A DNA stretch of 64,000 bases from Rhynchospora pubera. Its lineage: Eukaryota > Streptophyta > Magnoliopsida > Poales > Cyperaceae. The notes beneath the pieces are model-generated. The model was not told the DNA's origin and did no database searches. It saw only the letters and a program-made list of their open reading frames with translations. This document shows positions 49,478-61,744 of the stretch, piece after piece (the first letter of the stretch is position 1; each line of letters starts with the position of its first letter). The translations under genes and the position numbers were made by a program. The stretch lies in the NCBI GenBank assembly GCA_028095005.1, contig CM051460.1, positions 18,523,501-18,587,500 on the forward strand. The letters are read 5' to 3'.

Positions 49478-51189
49478 TCAATCCCACTCGTCATCGCTTA
49501 TCATGTCATACTCGTCCTTTGGTGGCCGGACAACCATCACCACCGCTGCCACTGCCGTCTGCACTCCAGCTTCCTTCAACTTCCTTCCCCTCTCCACCAC
49601 TAACTTCCCATCCTTCTCCACAAGAAACGCCCCATCCTCGTCCACTTCCTTCCTAACCCTATCAACCAATACCAAAACTTTCTCCTCTGACCCTGCCATG
49701 CTCGGCCACGGCAACCCCCTCGCATCATTCAATTCTAAAGCCACAGCTTCTGCTGCCTTTGCTACTGGCGCCCAGCTTGGTACCACCGCCCACCTTGTCC
49801 ATGCCTTATCAGATACCACCACCCCCAATTCCCCCTTGGGCTTACACTTCCCTGGTGCGGATGCTATTCCTTTTGCCCCCTCGCTTGCCATCACAACAGG
49901 CAGCAAAATAACTGATGTTGCCTCTGCTATCTCACCGTACCTCAATCTCACCACCTTCAGCGATGCCACTTCCCTTGCAAGCTGCTCTTCCTCCGCTTTT
50001 CTCGCTTCTTCTCCTTTCTCCAACTCTTGCTTAATCCGCTCTTTTGCGTTGTCAGTTTCTGCATATTCCAATGCCTTCTCAAGAGCTGCTATACGATCAG
50101 CATCAACCATGGCTTCCCTGCTGAGGCGAAATTGGGTGAAGGCCAGACAGTCACCAGGGGATTCATGAGAGAAGAACTTCCAACCAGGATCACCGCGCCT
50201 TCGGGGGAAATCCCGGATGGCACGAGAGAGCTCCATGGCACTACGAGGATCAAAGCGGCGCTCAATTATGTACTTTGCTGAGTCAACGCGTTGAATTGTA
50301 TTGAGGCGGCGGAGTTCGTTCAATAGTTCGGGGCCTCTGTTGGTGTCGAAGTAGGAGAGAAGCTCATCAGGGAACATTTTAGATTCCACGAGAGAATCAC
50401 GGACCTGTTGTAAATACAGTTTTTAGGGGATGCGATGACTTGTATTGGAGTTTATATTACCTGATAAAACTAAGCTAGTAACCTTTAGTAGTTCAGGATT
50501 TAAGATTCAAAGGTATCTACTTAGAAAACACTACAAACTGTTGAAGGTAAAAATTCTTGTTTGCCTAAGGACTACGGGGAATTTTGATTTCCTTGTATAC
50601 TGATCCTATTATTTATGGACATGCTTGAAGGATAGCACTCAAGGTTGATTACACCAGCTACTCATAATTTAGTTATGGCCAAAGTGAACCTAGCAGTCCT
50701 CAATTTACAAACTGATGGTAAACACTTAGCACTGCACATTGCAAAATTCCAGAATTCTACAAAATCATATCAACAGATTACCTGAGATCCGACCACAATG
50801 CTGTTCTGTTCTACACCAGAGATACCAGTCACCTCTTCAATTGAATCCGGCGTGAACCCATCACGCAAAAGGGATGCGACTAGTGGTGCATACTCGTGCC
50901 ACAGCCCGAGGCGATTCTGCAATATCTCGAACACCTCAGTGATGGGTAAATTGCGGTACTTTTGCGGGAGAGGTGAAGGTGGTGGTCTGTATGGCTGGTA
51001 CACCTGTCCTGGTGGGGCTGCTGGTGGGGGAGTAAATGGGAGTTTTGCAGCGCAGATGATGGAGAATTTGTTTCTGTTTGTGAGCTTGGGTTTCTGGTTG
51101 GAGACACAGAGGAGATTGTGACGGTGGGTCTCTATCATTTTGGAAAAGGAGGTAGTGGTGGTGGAATTCAGGTTGGAGATGGAAATCAT
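49478..51189 (-). CDS. RAF1: RuBisCO accumulation factor 1, chloroplastic
   Basis: Exon 1 is 51189-50782 and exon 2 is 50404-49478, with a phase-0 GT-AG intron; the product is about 444 aa, the usual RAF1 length. The Ser/Thr-rich N-terminus (about 46 residues, before AAKLPFTPPPAAPP) is a chloroplast transit peptide. Next comes the RAF1 helix-turn-helix region (LPITEVFEILQNRLGLWHEY, then TPDSIEEVTGISGVEQNSIV), then the helical domain (ELLNELRRLNTIQRVDSAKY, DCLAFTQFRLSREAM), a charged coiled linker, and the C-terminal beta domain (VVRLRYGEIAEATSVILLPV) used for dimerisation. RAF1 is a stromal chaperone that binds RuBisCO large subunits after chaperonin folding and promotes L8 assembly. The frame is open throughout. 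It is convergent with the HRLI gene upstream. Confidence 0.96.
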
Positions 51190-53238
51190 ATTTGCCGGTG
51201 GAGCGGAAGGTGGAGGGAAAGGGAGGAGAGAAGGAAATTGGTTGGGTTGAGAGGAGCTTATCTCTGTTTGGGATATTTTCTTCTGCTATGTTATAAACTT
51301 ATAAGCTGTTTGAACCTTCTCAGTATGAAAGTGGGCTACGCTACTAACATGGGATATACTCATATACCACGGTGTTTTAGTTCTATTTGATACGTATTCT
51401 ATTGGGCTGTAACTAGTTATGGGCTAATTTCAACTGATATTTGATTAGATGGTTATCTTATTGGACAAAAATATAAGAAAAATATGGGTCTAGAGTGCTA
51501 ATTGTATACAAGATTCCTAGTAATGTTTAGGCCCAAAATCCGGCTCACATTGACATGTGGTTAGTGAATAGTGATGCTGCAATTTCATCATTTTTTACTC
51601 CATCATGCAAGAAGAATGAATAGACCATTTCAGATTTTATAATGCGTATTATACTTTTCTTTATTTTTGCTATCTATGCCATTTAACAAAAACAGTAATA
51701 AAAAAACTGATTCAGAATTCAATTAGTGACCCAAATGATACATCATTAGGAGTATATGACTCCCAAAGGTCTTTTGAACCTTCTCCTAATAAAATAACGA
51801 CCAATACTATATTACAGAGAAATTAGGAGTATATGGTGTTTGTTCAACTCATTGCTGTAAGAGTTAAAGCATTGGTGAAAGTGATTTGTCAATGTCACTG
51901 TAAAAGCCGGTGGAGAAACAGTTTACTCCATATGCGTAATCAGTAATTGAAAGGATATAATCACCTTAGTCAAATCTAGGCTTAATAAATCTAATCAAAA
52001 CAGTGCACATGATCCAAAATTCCTATCGCTTGATAAGATAGTAGTCTTGACTCAATCGAGAGTTTCAAGAAGGAAAGGAAGGCACCCAATATGCACCAAA
52101 TAAGTCCAATTTAATGGTCCAATTTCCTCCCAAATCACTCACTAAACTATCTAAACACGGCCCCACTGTGTTTAAATTAAATTGCTTTTTCACCTCCAAA
52201 TTTTGTTCCCGCGTTTCTTGAGCAGTTCACCAAAGACAGATCAAATCCACATGATGCTTCTATCAGTAATCACAAATTATTTTGTAATGCAAATGGGGTA
52301 GAATTCAAGACCCCATCCAAAAAAAGGTGCAACTTCTCTTAAGTAAATTCTTAATTCTGCTAGCATAGTTTTAAATGAATCAACTAACTGAAAATAAAAT
52401 CAGGCACAACACATGTCAGTCTGTATTTGTAGATTTCTCATTTACAAAATTTCTTTCAAGGCCTGGATTTGTTTCTTACCGGTACATGTAAATGAGGTCT
52501 GATACATCAAAAGTTCAGAACCGAAAGCAATTAACCATGCTATATTTGGTCAAGAATGTGGTCCACTAATACGGCCAAGATCGATGTAGAGTCCAAAACC
52601 TAACTCAAGTTTTCTAAACCATAATAACAATACTAAAAATAATTAATGTCACAATCATAACCTCTACCTCCCTTGGGGTGTCACTATTTACTACTGGTCA
52701 AGCCTTTGCTTGCCCTTTATCAGTTATAAACTTTTAAGGACTTCCATGCAGTTTTTTCAGAAATAACCTTTCAAATTTTCTTTTCAAGTTTATTTCATGC
52801 AAGTATATCTTATTATGTTAAAGAAATTTCAACAATCTTAGACGGAATAAAAATTTGTCTTAATAGAGTTTAATTGTTGTTACCCATTTTTTATAGTAAT
52901 ATATATTATCTAATAAATTGTAATTATATAAGTCAACAATCCTCACATCTTCATGGATTTGAAAAAAAAATATAATACATAAAAATTAAACACTACATAC
53001 GTATGATTAGGGAAAACAATGAGGAACACATTTTTTTTCAACATCGATCTCCTGTAATACATCGAGATTTACCCCGGATGATAATGATAATTGTTGTAAT
53101 ACTAGTAAGAGTAAAGAGAAATATTAATAATAACATTACTAAAAGTAATATATGTTAATAATATTAAAAAGAACAACAATAGTAATTACTGATTTTAATG
53201 ATGAGCATTATCAAATGAAAATATTGCAAATTTAGGAA
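51190..53238. other. Intergenic, no gene seen
   Basis: First few hundred bases are the RAF1 promoter side. The remainder is AT-rich without recognisable genes, RNAs or complete mobile elements. Confidence 0.4.
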
Positions 53239-53823
53239 TTGAACCATCTCCACTCCATCTTGAAAGCTACTTGGGGGCCTTTGAAGCAAAATAAATTTTT
53301 GGGAAAGACATATAAGAATATTTACCTAAACCATATTTTGTATATTATCAACTGCAGGTTAGGAATTTTGGACTTTGGAAAATCTGCCTCCATATCCAGC
53401 TACATAGTCTATCCAAGCTTAAGTAATCACCAAATTTTTAAGTTTATAAAAATTAGTTTTCATATTGGTACTGAAAGTGAAAGGATAGCGTTGTGTCCCA
53501 TGATCATCAGGCAATTTTCCTCGTGTGGCATTGCTTTGTCCCCTAAAATTTTGGTTTCTAAATTTTTAAACAAACCAAACTTGTTGGGAAAAATAAACAT
53601 AGTGGCCTTGAATAGGTTTGAAAATGACCCAATGCCTAAAAACGAAGCTTTGAAAGATGAAATCCTAAGCAAAAGGACAAAATTGTATGTTGAAATATTT
53701 GGAATCTCCTTTGTCATTCGTGTGTCAATAGTTTTTTTGGTTATCAATGAGGGGCAGAAAGGTTTTTCACACAGGTGGATAGATTGTTTGACCATAAAGG
53801 TACATTGTTTAAACGGGTGGTAA
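53239..53823 (+). CDS. Unrecognised 194-codon open frame
   Basis: A single open frame of 585 bp, long for this AT-rich stretch. The opposite strand is open for about 336 bp within it (53460-53795). The translation (GILDFGKSASISSYIVYPSL, NEALKDEILSKRTKLYVEI) matches no family I know. No domain, signal peptide or clear promoter is visible. It might be a fragment of an old mobile-element gene, on either strand, or a chance frame. Confidence 0.25.
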   Translation: MNHLHSILKATWGPLKQNKFLGKTYKNIYLNHILYIINCRLGILDFGKSASISSYIVYPSLSNHQIFKFIKISFHIGTESERIALCPMIIRQFSSCGIALSPKILVSKFLNKPNLLGKINIVALNRFENDPMPKNEALKDEILSKRTKLYVEIFGISFVIRVSIVFLVINEGQKGFSHRWIDCLTIKVHCLNGW

Positions 53824-56100
53824 ATTTGTTACACGCTATTGTTTCGGTGTACGAATACATCCTATTGGAATTTGATTAATCACAAGATGGTACGGCAAAT
53901 TTAATCAGATTTATTAGTAGAAATCGCAGGAATTAGTTAATGGCAGAAGTGAAAGCTTCTCATAACAATTTTTTCATAAAAAGAAAAGCTTCTCGGTACT
54001 TAGTGTCCTCTAAGACAACAAGACATGAGCGTATTGACACAACACGACATGACACGTTTATCAAAACGTGTTAGTGTTAGAGGCTTTACATTGGCAATTC
54101 TTAACATGACAAGAGTTAACATGTGACGCAAATTGACACGACAAATATTAATATTATTTAAAATTTATTAAACTATATTTTCTATTATAAATTTAATAAC
54201 CTTGATTTACAATCTTTTTTATTCAATCATTTTGATAAATGAATTTAAAATTCCAACAATTTATTATGTTTTTCTATTTTAAAAATTATTTAAGTAAGTT
54301 TTAATGAATTTTCAATAAAAATTTTAAATAAATTATAATATGGTTTGACACGTTTAATACGTCATGTCAACACAACATGATCCGTAGTGTCAGATGTGTT
54401 GTGTTAACCAATTCTTTCATTTAACACGATATAACATGACACGGCACATTGAAAATATTAACTCGTATCAACACGACACAATACAAACTCTAACATACAC
54501 GTATTTGATACAAAATGACATGATATATTTGCAGTACCCTGTCTGTACTATCTCGGCCAATGTGGAACTATATATGATAGTGCACACTACAAACTTTCAA
54601 ACGAAGTAGAAGGTATTATTACTTATGCTGGTACTTGTTGCATTTTGAGGTTCACAAAAACATATCATAAATTCTTAATTATGACTTTTTCATATTTTGT
54701 CTTAAAAGTTGCTTGATGACGTGCACAATATCTATAAATTAGGAATGAATTTCGGGCATAATTTATAACAATACTTTAATATTAATTTACTGTAATAAAT
54801 TGTTTTTTCATTTTTTAACATTTTGATCTAGTATCACATAATCTCCAAAAATTTCAAAATGTTTATGGCAACACATCTGTCATAAATTAAAATAAATCGA
54901 AACTTAAAATTTTATATTTTGAAATATAAGAAAAATATGAGTATGTTGCATTTGATGGCACAAAACATTTACGATACTGAAATTCTCATATTTGTGCATA
55001 ACAAAAAAGTGAAATATTTAACACGTCTTCAACTTAACTCAAATAAATTATTGGAAGTTAATTAACAAGTAATAACACGTGTGGTGGGGTCCGCAGGATG
55101 CTTAAGTGTCTGGGAAATTAAGCGGTCTAAGTAGACCGGTTACGGTTATTTTGGACCACCGCCGGTTTTGTCTTCTTACGCCGCATACAGCCAATTTTGA
55201 CCACCTACCCCCAGTATTCCACTTGTGCAATTTATGTTGACCCCACTTTCTCTTTGTTAGTCCGATCTAAATCTGACGGTCTACCAGAGCGCTTCTTACA
55301 TTAATCTTTTGTGCGATTTGAACCGTCTGACTAGCATTAACAATTATATATATTTTCATTCTAAAAAAAAACAATTATATATATTTTTAACAAAAAATTA
55401 AATAGTAAATGTTTAAATCATTGCTGATATCTTTCAACATATAATTTGTTTAGAAACGACGTTGCATGCTAAGCTTTATTTTTTTCCATTTTTTTCATGC
55501 TAAATTAAATAGTTCTGTTATAAGGGAACTGGAGACCACTAAGTTGGGCTAGTGTGGTAACATCCGGATCTGCTACAATTATTTTTGTCTTGCCAACCAA
55601 ATGTTAATTACAGTTTTTTCCCCCTTAACAGTCATTGTCAGGCATACCAATAGAAAAAAATACAATATGCCCGCTTTGCTTATCATAACCATCCATGTCA
55701 AAATGAACTGAGTGGATCCCAATGAAGCCTGTATAATTATCTCCTGTATTTGGAATGTTTGGACTGTGAATGACAAAGGAGAAGCGGAAATTTTTTCTTC
55801 TGATTTTTTTAATTGAAAAGGTTAATAGAGAGAATCACATAATACATATATTTTTTTAAATTTATATATTTTCATGATATTGTTGAACTAAACGTCTCTA
55901 GGTTTGTCGATTACAAAATAATATTATTTCGCGTTTAACAATCTTCTTAGAATTTTATATAGGAAAAAAATGAAATTTGAAGATTTCAATAAAAATTATA
56001 TGTAAGATCAAGATCAAGTCTTTAGAGAGCTTGTAGGCTAGTTTAGACTAGGGTATAATGCATTATTAAGTTCTTATTTATCTTTGAAATGATCTAGATA
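53824..56100. other. Repeat-rich, gene-free stretch
   Basis: About 54030-54510 is rich in short words of the form ACACGACATGACACG on both strands. The rest is AT-rich. No gene. Confidence 0.45.
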
Positions 56101-56139
56101 GTAGAAAAACTAAAAAAGCCAGCAAAATTCTTTTTTCTG

Positions 56140-56710
56140 TGTTCAAGCGTTACACAAAATTTTATAGGGTGTGATTGGATAGGCCGAGAATAGGGAATAG
56201 GAATAAGGAATTTCGGTTTGTGTGCTTATTCTTATTCTTGTGCAACTCAAACAATACAAGAATAAGGAATTTGGGTAAGCACGCAAACCGAAATTCTTTA
56301 TTCTATTCCTTATTCACGGCTTATTCCGTTGCATCCAAACACACCCATAGAGTCACACAACGCTTGAACAGAAAAGTTCCAGAAACTAGCAAAATCTAAT
56401 TTTCTGTGTTCATACGTTACATAACGCTTCATAGCATCACACAACGGAACAAAAATCAAACGTTACATAACGCTTGTTCAGATTTTTGTAACGCTTGATT
56501 TTTTTACCAAATTGAGGTCTCTCAGGCGTACGTTGTGTAACGCTTGGTAGCGTTGTGTAACGCTTTGACTCTTGTTAGTGACCGTTTGAATTTCCTTGCT
56601 CAAGCGTCATATAACGCTTGATAGCGTTGTGTAACGCTTCTGACATACTCCAATGGATTTGTCAGATTTTGTTTTATTTAACGGCTATATTCAAGCATTG
56701 TGTAACGCTT
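56140..56710. repeat. Dispersed GCGTTGTGTAACGCTT repeats
   Basis: About ten full or partial copies of a near-palindromic 16-bp unit on both strands, for example near 56355, 56461, 56531, 56551, 56605, 56624 and 56695. Spacing is irregular. Confidence 0.75.
56167..56346. mobile_element. MITE with GGGTGTGATTGGAT end
   Basis: 180 bp, ends GGGTGTGATTGGAT and GCATCCAAACACACCC, flanked by ATA. Arms contain GGAATTTCGGTTTGTGTGCT and its complement. Same family as 41334-41560. Confidence 0.82.
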
Positions 56711-56855
56711 GACAACTTTTGACTGGGCTAAGCTCTTGGCGCCCTCTATTTATATCCACCCCTTGTTTTCTCTCTTTAGAGAGTTTTGTTTCGTAAAATT
56801 AGATCAGAATTGAGCCTTTTTCACAGGGATACTCTCCCACTTGAGCTTTAGAACT

Positions 56856-56994
56856 AGCTCTTGGTCTAGTGGTAAAGAGCAATGCATCTCAAGTGAGAGG
56901 TCGCAGGTTCGAAACCCAGCTGGAGGATTTTTTATAGACATTTAATTTAGAAATAAGTTTGGAGGCTTAACCCCAATTTATCTTAAAAAAAAAA
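56856..56994 (+). mobile_element. tRNA-derived SINE with poly(A)
   Basis: Head carries A-box-like TGGTCTAGTGGTAAAGAGC and B box AGGTTCGAAACCC, followed by a short body and a run of ten A. The tRNA-like head does not form a full acceptor stem. A target duplication was not found. Confidence 0.65.
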
Positions 56995-57310
56995 GTAGCC
57001 TCAAACACCACCACCCCGACATTGTTGCTAGTTGTAGGTTGGAATAGGTTGAGAGGTCATCTCTATTGGAGGCCTTGGTGCCATTTGTATTCGAGTTAGA
57101 TCGATCCATCTCGAGTGTCCTTGTGATGATGTGATTCGGTTCGAAGTTGTAGTCCCGTTCTTGTTGGAATTGAACGGAACGTGCCCTTTCGTGGTAGCGA
57201 AACTTCCGAAGACGTACGACTAAGGCTAGCCTTTCTTAGCGGGTCAGAACTCCGTAATCTTACGAGTGTTTAATTTGTCTCTCTCTCTCTCTCTCTTTAT
57301 TTTCCTATTA

Positions 57311-58556
57311 AACCTGAACTGCTTGTGTGTGCTTGTCAATTGTTAGATACCAATTGAATTGTGTTATGGTAGTTCATGTCAAATCGATGTAGAACTTTAA
57401 TTGCCTCCGCTAAACCTTTAATTAAGCCGTACCATTAGGGACAACGGATATTATTTTTTTTAAAATATCCATAAGAAATTCTTTTGTCAGTTTCGAACTC
57501 ATGAAATGTTGGTCATACAAACAGCATCATTACATACATTAGATTTTGTAATTGTTAATTTGAAATAAAAATTCAGATATTTCATAAATATTTTTTAAGA
57601 TATTTTTTTCCCAAAAAGTTAAGAGAACGTGAAGTTTATTTGTTCACATTTTTAGAATGAAGATGAGACGGATTAGGGAATCTTATCTTCAAAATCATAA
57701 TTTATCTAGTTGTGCATAGAGTTGATGAGATTGAGATCCTCTGGTGTCACTTATTGAGGGACATTTTATCCGTCTGGATCGCCTTGTGATTCGTGTCAAT
57801 GAGTCTCAAGTGTGACAGTATAAATGAAGGGTTTAAATCCTCCTCTCTGATAAATCTCAGGTACTGCGAATTTTTTTTTTTTTTTTTTGCAAACCATCAA
57901 TATTTTGTGACATACAAAATTTGATAAATACGTGTTCTTAGACAGGTAAGAAAGGCTTAAAATTAAAAAGAATATTTGCAATGATCATTTTATTAACCAT
58001 CGATGTTGGAAAGATTGAGAACAGCATAACCCCCACCAATGGCATACATATATGTCCCTTCATGACATGTCCTATTTGCATTGGTTCCTTTTCATCTTAA
58101 TTATTCTCCACTTTAATTTGTTTCCCACTAAGGCTCCAATCCTACTTGTACAAACAAAAATAAGTTTATTATTTTGATTGAGATCGGTGTCCCTTGTGGT
58201 TGCTAGTATTTTTTCCGAAGGGGACTAAAACTCAAGTAGACCGAAATTTTCGTGTAAAAGGATATAAATATATAAATCAGTAACTGCACATGGTATCCAA
58301 TAAAATTTGTTGGAGTTGATGAAGTATATAAAAGGAGAGCATGCGGACGAGGATCCCAAAGGGAATCTATAAATTGCGGCTTTCAGACTTTTTATTTATG
58401 TTATATTAAATAAATTTAAGAAATTATTGGTTTGATCAGACTCACTTAAGATTTGTCAATAAGGATATTCATTTCTTTCCCATATATATATATAGGTGCA
58501 CATATACTGCATTCACACATTCATTGGGATTTTGAATATCTATAATAAAACATTAT
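57311..58556. other. Gene-free AT-rich DNA
   Basis: No gene recognised. A run of about 20 T lies near 57870-57889, next to a B-box-like GGGTTTAAATCC (57830); too weak to call a SINE. Confidence 0.4.
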
Positions 58557-59044
58557 GAGTAATGTTAGTCTAACTCATTTAACAGATGAGTTCGTTATTT
58601 CTCAATTTTCGAGTTTCAAATTACCAATATGAACCGCTTATTGTATTCTTTTAACTAAAATCTCATTGAAGGATAAATTTTATATTTTTTAAAAATAATT
58701 TTACTATATTTTTAAGATTTTTTTAAAAATCACTATTATTGGAAAATTCATAATCTTTTGATTATATAATTTTATAAAAATCTAAAAATACAGTTTTTTT
58801 TTTTTTGTAAATTATAAAAATTTAGTCACCAATGACATTTTAATATGAAAAACATAAAGAGTTTGGATCGGTCAATTGTAACTCGAGATTTGAATCTTAT
58901 CACGTGATTAAATTTAGTCAACAATAAAATTTTAATATGAAGAACACAATGCTCGCGCGATTTGAATTGGTCATTTGCAACTTGAAAATTAAGAGATAGC
59001 GAGTCCATCAAAGATTAAACGAGTTTGACTTTAGCATCACTCTA
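58557..59044. mobile_element. Foldback MITE, about 490 bp, enlarged
   Basis: Begins GAGTAATGTTAGTCTAACTC and ends near GAGTTTGACTTTAGCATCAC. The arms carry ATGAACCGCTTATTGTATTC and its diverged complement. Its right part was duplicated (see the tandem repeat at 58943-59340). Confidence 0.65.
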
Positions 59045-59340
59045 ACATAAATTCATATGATTATATCATTTAGTAATGAATTAAAAAATTGTGAATCGAA
59101 CGCACCGAAGAAAAAAAAAACCGTACAATCTAAAGTCAGAACACAATGCGCGCGCGATTTGAATTGGTCCTTTGCAACTCAAAAATTAAGAGATAGCGAG
59201 TCCAACAAAGATTAAACGAGTTTGACTTTAGCATATATCACTCTAACCTAAATTCGTATGATTATATCATTTTGAAATGAATTTAAAAATTGTGAATCGA
59301 ACGCACCAAAGAAAAAAAAACCGTACAATCTAGAGTCAGA
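58943..59340. repeat. 198-bp tandem duplication
   Basis: Two units both start ACACAATGC(T/G)CGCGCGATT and end in CTAAAGTCAGA or CTAGAGTCAGA (58943-59140 and 59141-59340). They are about 93-95% alike by eye. Confidence 0.88.
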
Positions 59341-59368
59341 ATAAGACCGATAAACGAAGTCTCAATGG

Positions 59369-59524
59369 ATGCGTTTGGATGGGTGTGGGAAGAAGGGAAG
59401 AAGGGAAGAAGTGGGAAGAAGTATTGGGAAGTGTGTAATTTTGTGAAGAGTTTGGATTGTTTATAATTTTTTCTTCTTCTTCTTCCTTCTTCTTCTTCTT
59501 TCTTCCAACAATCCAAACACACCC
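59369..59524. mobile_element. Small MITE, GTTTGGATGGG type
   Basis: About 156 bp, beginning GATGCGTTTGGATGG and ending CAATCCAAACACACCC. Internal GAAGTGTGTAATTTTGTGAA resembles the MITE at 20002. Confidence 0.75.
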
Positions 59525-60580
59525 AATATATACCCCAATTTTGTATCGTAGACTCGTAGTCCTCACTTGATAAATCCGGACTTGACTATTAGACCCCATT
59601 TCAAGTTACCCAAACTGAACTTCTTCTGTATACTTCAAAACAGGAAAGAATTTGTTTAATTTCATTTCAGTGAAGACAAGATGATACATATACCTAGGAA
59701 AGGCGAGGGACAAATTTATAAGATAAATAGTTGAGAAAAGGCTACATTAGTGGTCTTCTGGGGCCAACCAAAAAATTTGACAAAGAAATAAAGAAATAGT
59801 AAACACACAATACTACAGTGACCTATCAAGCATATGTCTAGAGATGTGCTGACACACACAAAACATAAAAGAATAAATAAATAAATATTTGGGAAAAGTA
59901 ATCTAAAGCTCTTATTGATCCAACTTTGCAACTAATCATGTAGTTATAATAACAGCAATTGACTATTTCGAACTTATAACAAATCGTTAATTATTGAGTG
60001 CTTTTGTAACTTTCAAGAGCAAATAAACTTCCTTATATATCTTTACTACTTATAAAAGCATCAGTTCAAAGGTCTATCTAAATTTGAGTCCAAAGGTGCA
60101 AACAATTGTTTACCCAATGCAATATAGACCATAGATTGATTATGATCTAATCAGATCAGTGGTCTGGATTGAATAACGAGTTAAAAGGTTTAAAACTTTC
60201 GTATAGACCTGTTAACTTTCGCTGTCGAGCGAAATTGCGCTGATCCAAACAGCCGTAGCACGGAAGTTCGAGCCTCCATATTTTGTTTTTTTTCGCTGGC
60301 ACTATTCCTCTCCATCTACGAAAAGTTTTGCTCTCCTCTAAATTTCGCAAAAATGGAAAGAGCCGCCCCGATATCTCTAAACCAAATCTAGATTTTACGT
60401 AAATCCTCTAACGATCTTTCTCCATCTGGACCCAATCCAATCGAAAGAAAACCCTAGATTGCGTTGCTTCTCGCTTCTCTCCGACCAAGTCACCTACTCG
60501 GAAAACGATTTGTGCCTCTTAGCACCGCCACGAGCCGTCTCTCTATCTCTGCGAGATGATCCAGAGGCAAGCCCTCAGCC
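59525..60580. other. Intergenic and possible promoter
   Basis: AT-rich at first, then, from about 60220, more GC-rich CT-containing sequence, as in the promoter and leader of the exon starting at 60581. Confidence 0.45.
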
Positions 60581-60783
60581 ATGGCAAAAAGAATCTCCTA
60601 TCGAACCAGCACCAAAACCCCTGGTCAAAATCCAGCGGCGCAACCTTCCTCCGTCACGTCAACCTCTGAAATCAGAGGAGGCGGTGGTGATGGTGTTAGA
60701 GGCGAGACAAGAGCTCAGAAGGTGAAGCGCCTTAGAAATGTCTACGACAAGCTATCGCTTGAGGTCTGCACCACCTCCTCCAG
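60581..60783 (+). CDS. Probable first exon of an unidentified gene
   Basis: An ATG opens a 67-codon frame with a basic Ser/Thr-rich start (MAKRISYRTSTKTPGQNP), a glycine stretch, and KVKRLRNVYDKLSLEV, then a canonical donor (CTCCAG|GTTGAT). I do not recognise the protein. The next acceptor found (61310) leads in frame into the SFT2-like fragment and reaches a stop after 14 codons, so the real partner exon may be missing or elsewhere. Confidence 0.4.
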
Positions 60784-61309
60784 GTTGATTTCAGTTTCTC
60801 CTCTCCGATGGTTTATCTTCCTGTTTTACTGTTAGTTCATGTAGTACCTTTTTTCCTTTTCCTTGGTTGCACCCTTTGCACCGCCCTTTGGAAGCAAACA
60901 TTAATTTCGTAGCTCCTTATTTAGTTTAATTTCCATGCTCCTTTAATTTATTTTGCTGGAAGAAAATTCCAATTAGGAACTTTGAGCAGAATTTAGTTTG
61001 GTATTTGGTGCATTATGGAACAAATTGTGATTTCTGAAAAGAATTGATAAAAGAGGGAAGTGAATTTAGAAATTGTTCATAGAATATAGGAGGATGTGTC
61101 TATATGAACACTAATTTAGTGCTTTACGTAACAATTTGAGGACTGAAAGTTTTCTGGAAGATAAATGCGGAGTGATGCATGAAACAACAAAGGTATAGAA
61201 AGATCCATGAGAATAAAGCATATATAATATATCATACTTAATGGAAAGATTTATACAGTGCTTTAGCTTCAGATTTCTTCATTAAGTTAACTAATTTTTC
61301 ACTTGACAG

Positions 61310-61573
61310 GATGTCACAGAGTGTGAGGGAATTACCTGGAAGCTTCCTGTGACAAGCAATTTCCCATCTAGGAAGGCGTTCATGTATTTTGGATTGTTTC
61401 TAGCCAGCGGAATTTTCTTTATTTTTGTCTCCTTTGTCATGTTTTTGCCTGTCATGGTGCTGATGCCTCAGAAATTTGCAATCTCCTTTACTCTTGGATG
61501 TGCTTTTATGATTGCATCCCTCTTTGCTCTCAAGGGGCCTGCGAAGCAGCTCTCTCATATGACTTCAAAAGAG
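61310..61573 (+). pseudogene. SFT2-like (Golgi vesicle transport) fragment
   Basis: The first 13 codons from 61311 read SQSVRELPGSFL, the conserved SFT2 lead-in, then hit TGA at 61350. One base lost there moves the homology to the next frame: VTSNFPSRKAFMYFGLFLAS, then PVMVLMPQKFAISFTLGCA, and QLSHMTSKE. This is the first half of an SFT2/Got1-like four-helix membrane protein of retrograde traffic to the Golgi. The second half (after TSKE) is missing, and the following sequence is a MITE. It is a broken copy. An acceptor precedes it at 61308-61309, so it could form a chimeric transcript with the exon at 60581. Confidence 0.7.
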
Positions 61574-61612
61574 GCTCTTTCCTTACACGTACACACAGAA
61601 TTTACATATGAA

Positions 61613-61744
61613 GGGTACATTTGGTTGAGCTAAGGTTAGTGAGGTTAGTATTTTTGGGATAGTGGTTATGGTTTTTAGAGTTAGAAGTTAGAATGTTGGA
61701 GCGACCTCTGGGTTCGCTAACCTGGGCCCCAACCGAATACACCC
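61613..61744. mobile_element. Small MITE after the SFT2 fragment
   Basis: 132 bp, ends GGGTACATTTGGTTGAGC and GCCCCAACCGAATACACCC, with the TTAGTGAGGTTAG arm pairing to CGCTAACC. It lies 40 bp after the SFT2-like sequence ends. Confidence 0.7.

Larger units (their letters stand above)
56101..57310 (+). mobile_element. Candidate solo LTR with nested MITE and SINE
   Basis: The region has a cluster of GCGTTGTGTAACGCTT repeats (56140-56710), then CTATTTATATCC (a possible TATA box, near 56748), a leader-like segment, and finally a TCTCTC tract. The layout resembles a copia-type LTR. A MITE and a SINE are inserted in it. The ends and target duplication were not found, so this is tentative. Confidence 0.3.

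Noticed and set aside
49503..50168. 221-codon open frame opposite RAF1
   Set aside because: A shadow of the RAF1 coding strand, which clearly encodes a known protein.
54394..54609. Open frame of 71 codons
   Set aside because: It comes from the ACACGACATG-type repeat region and has no recognisable protein features.
56856..56927. tRNA gene
   Set aside because: Only the promoter boxes fit, and a SINE-like body with poly(A) follows.
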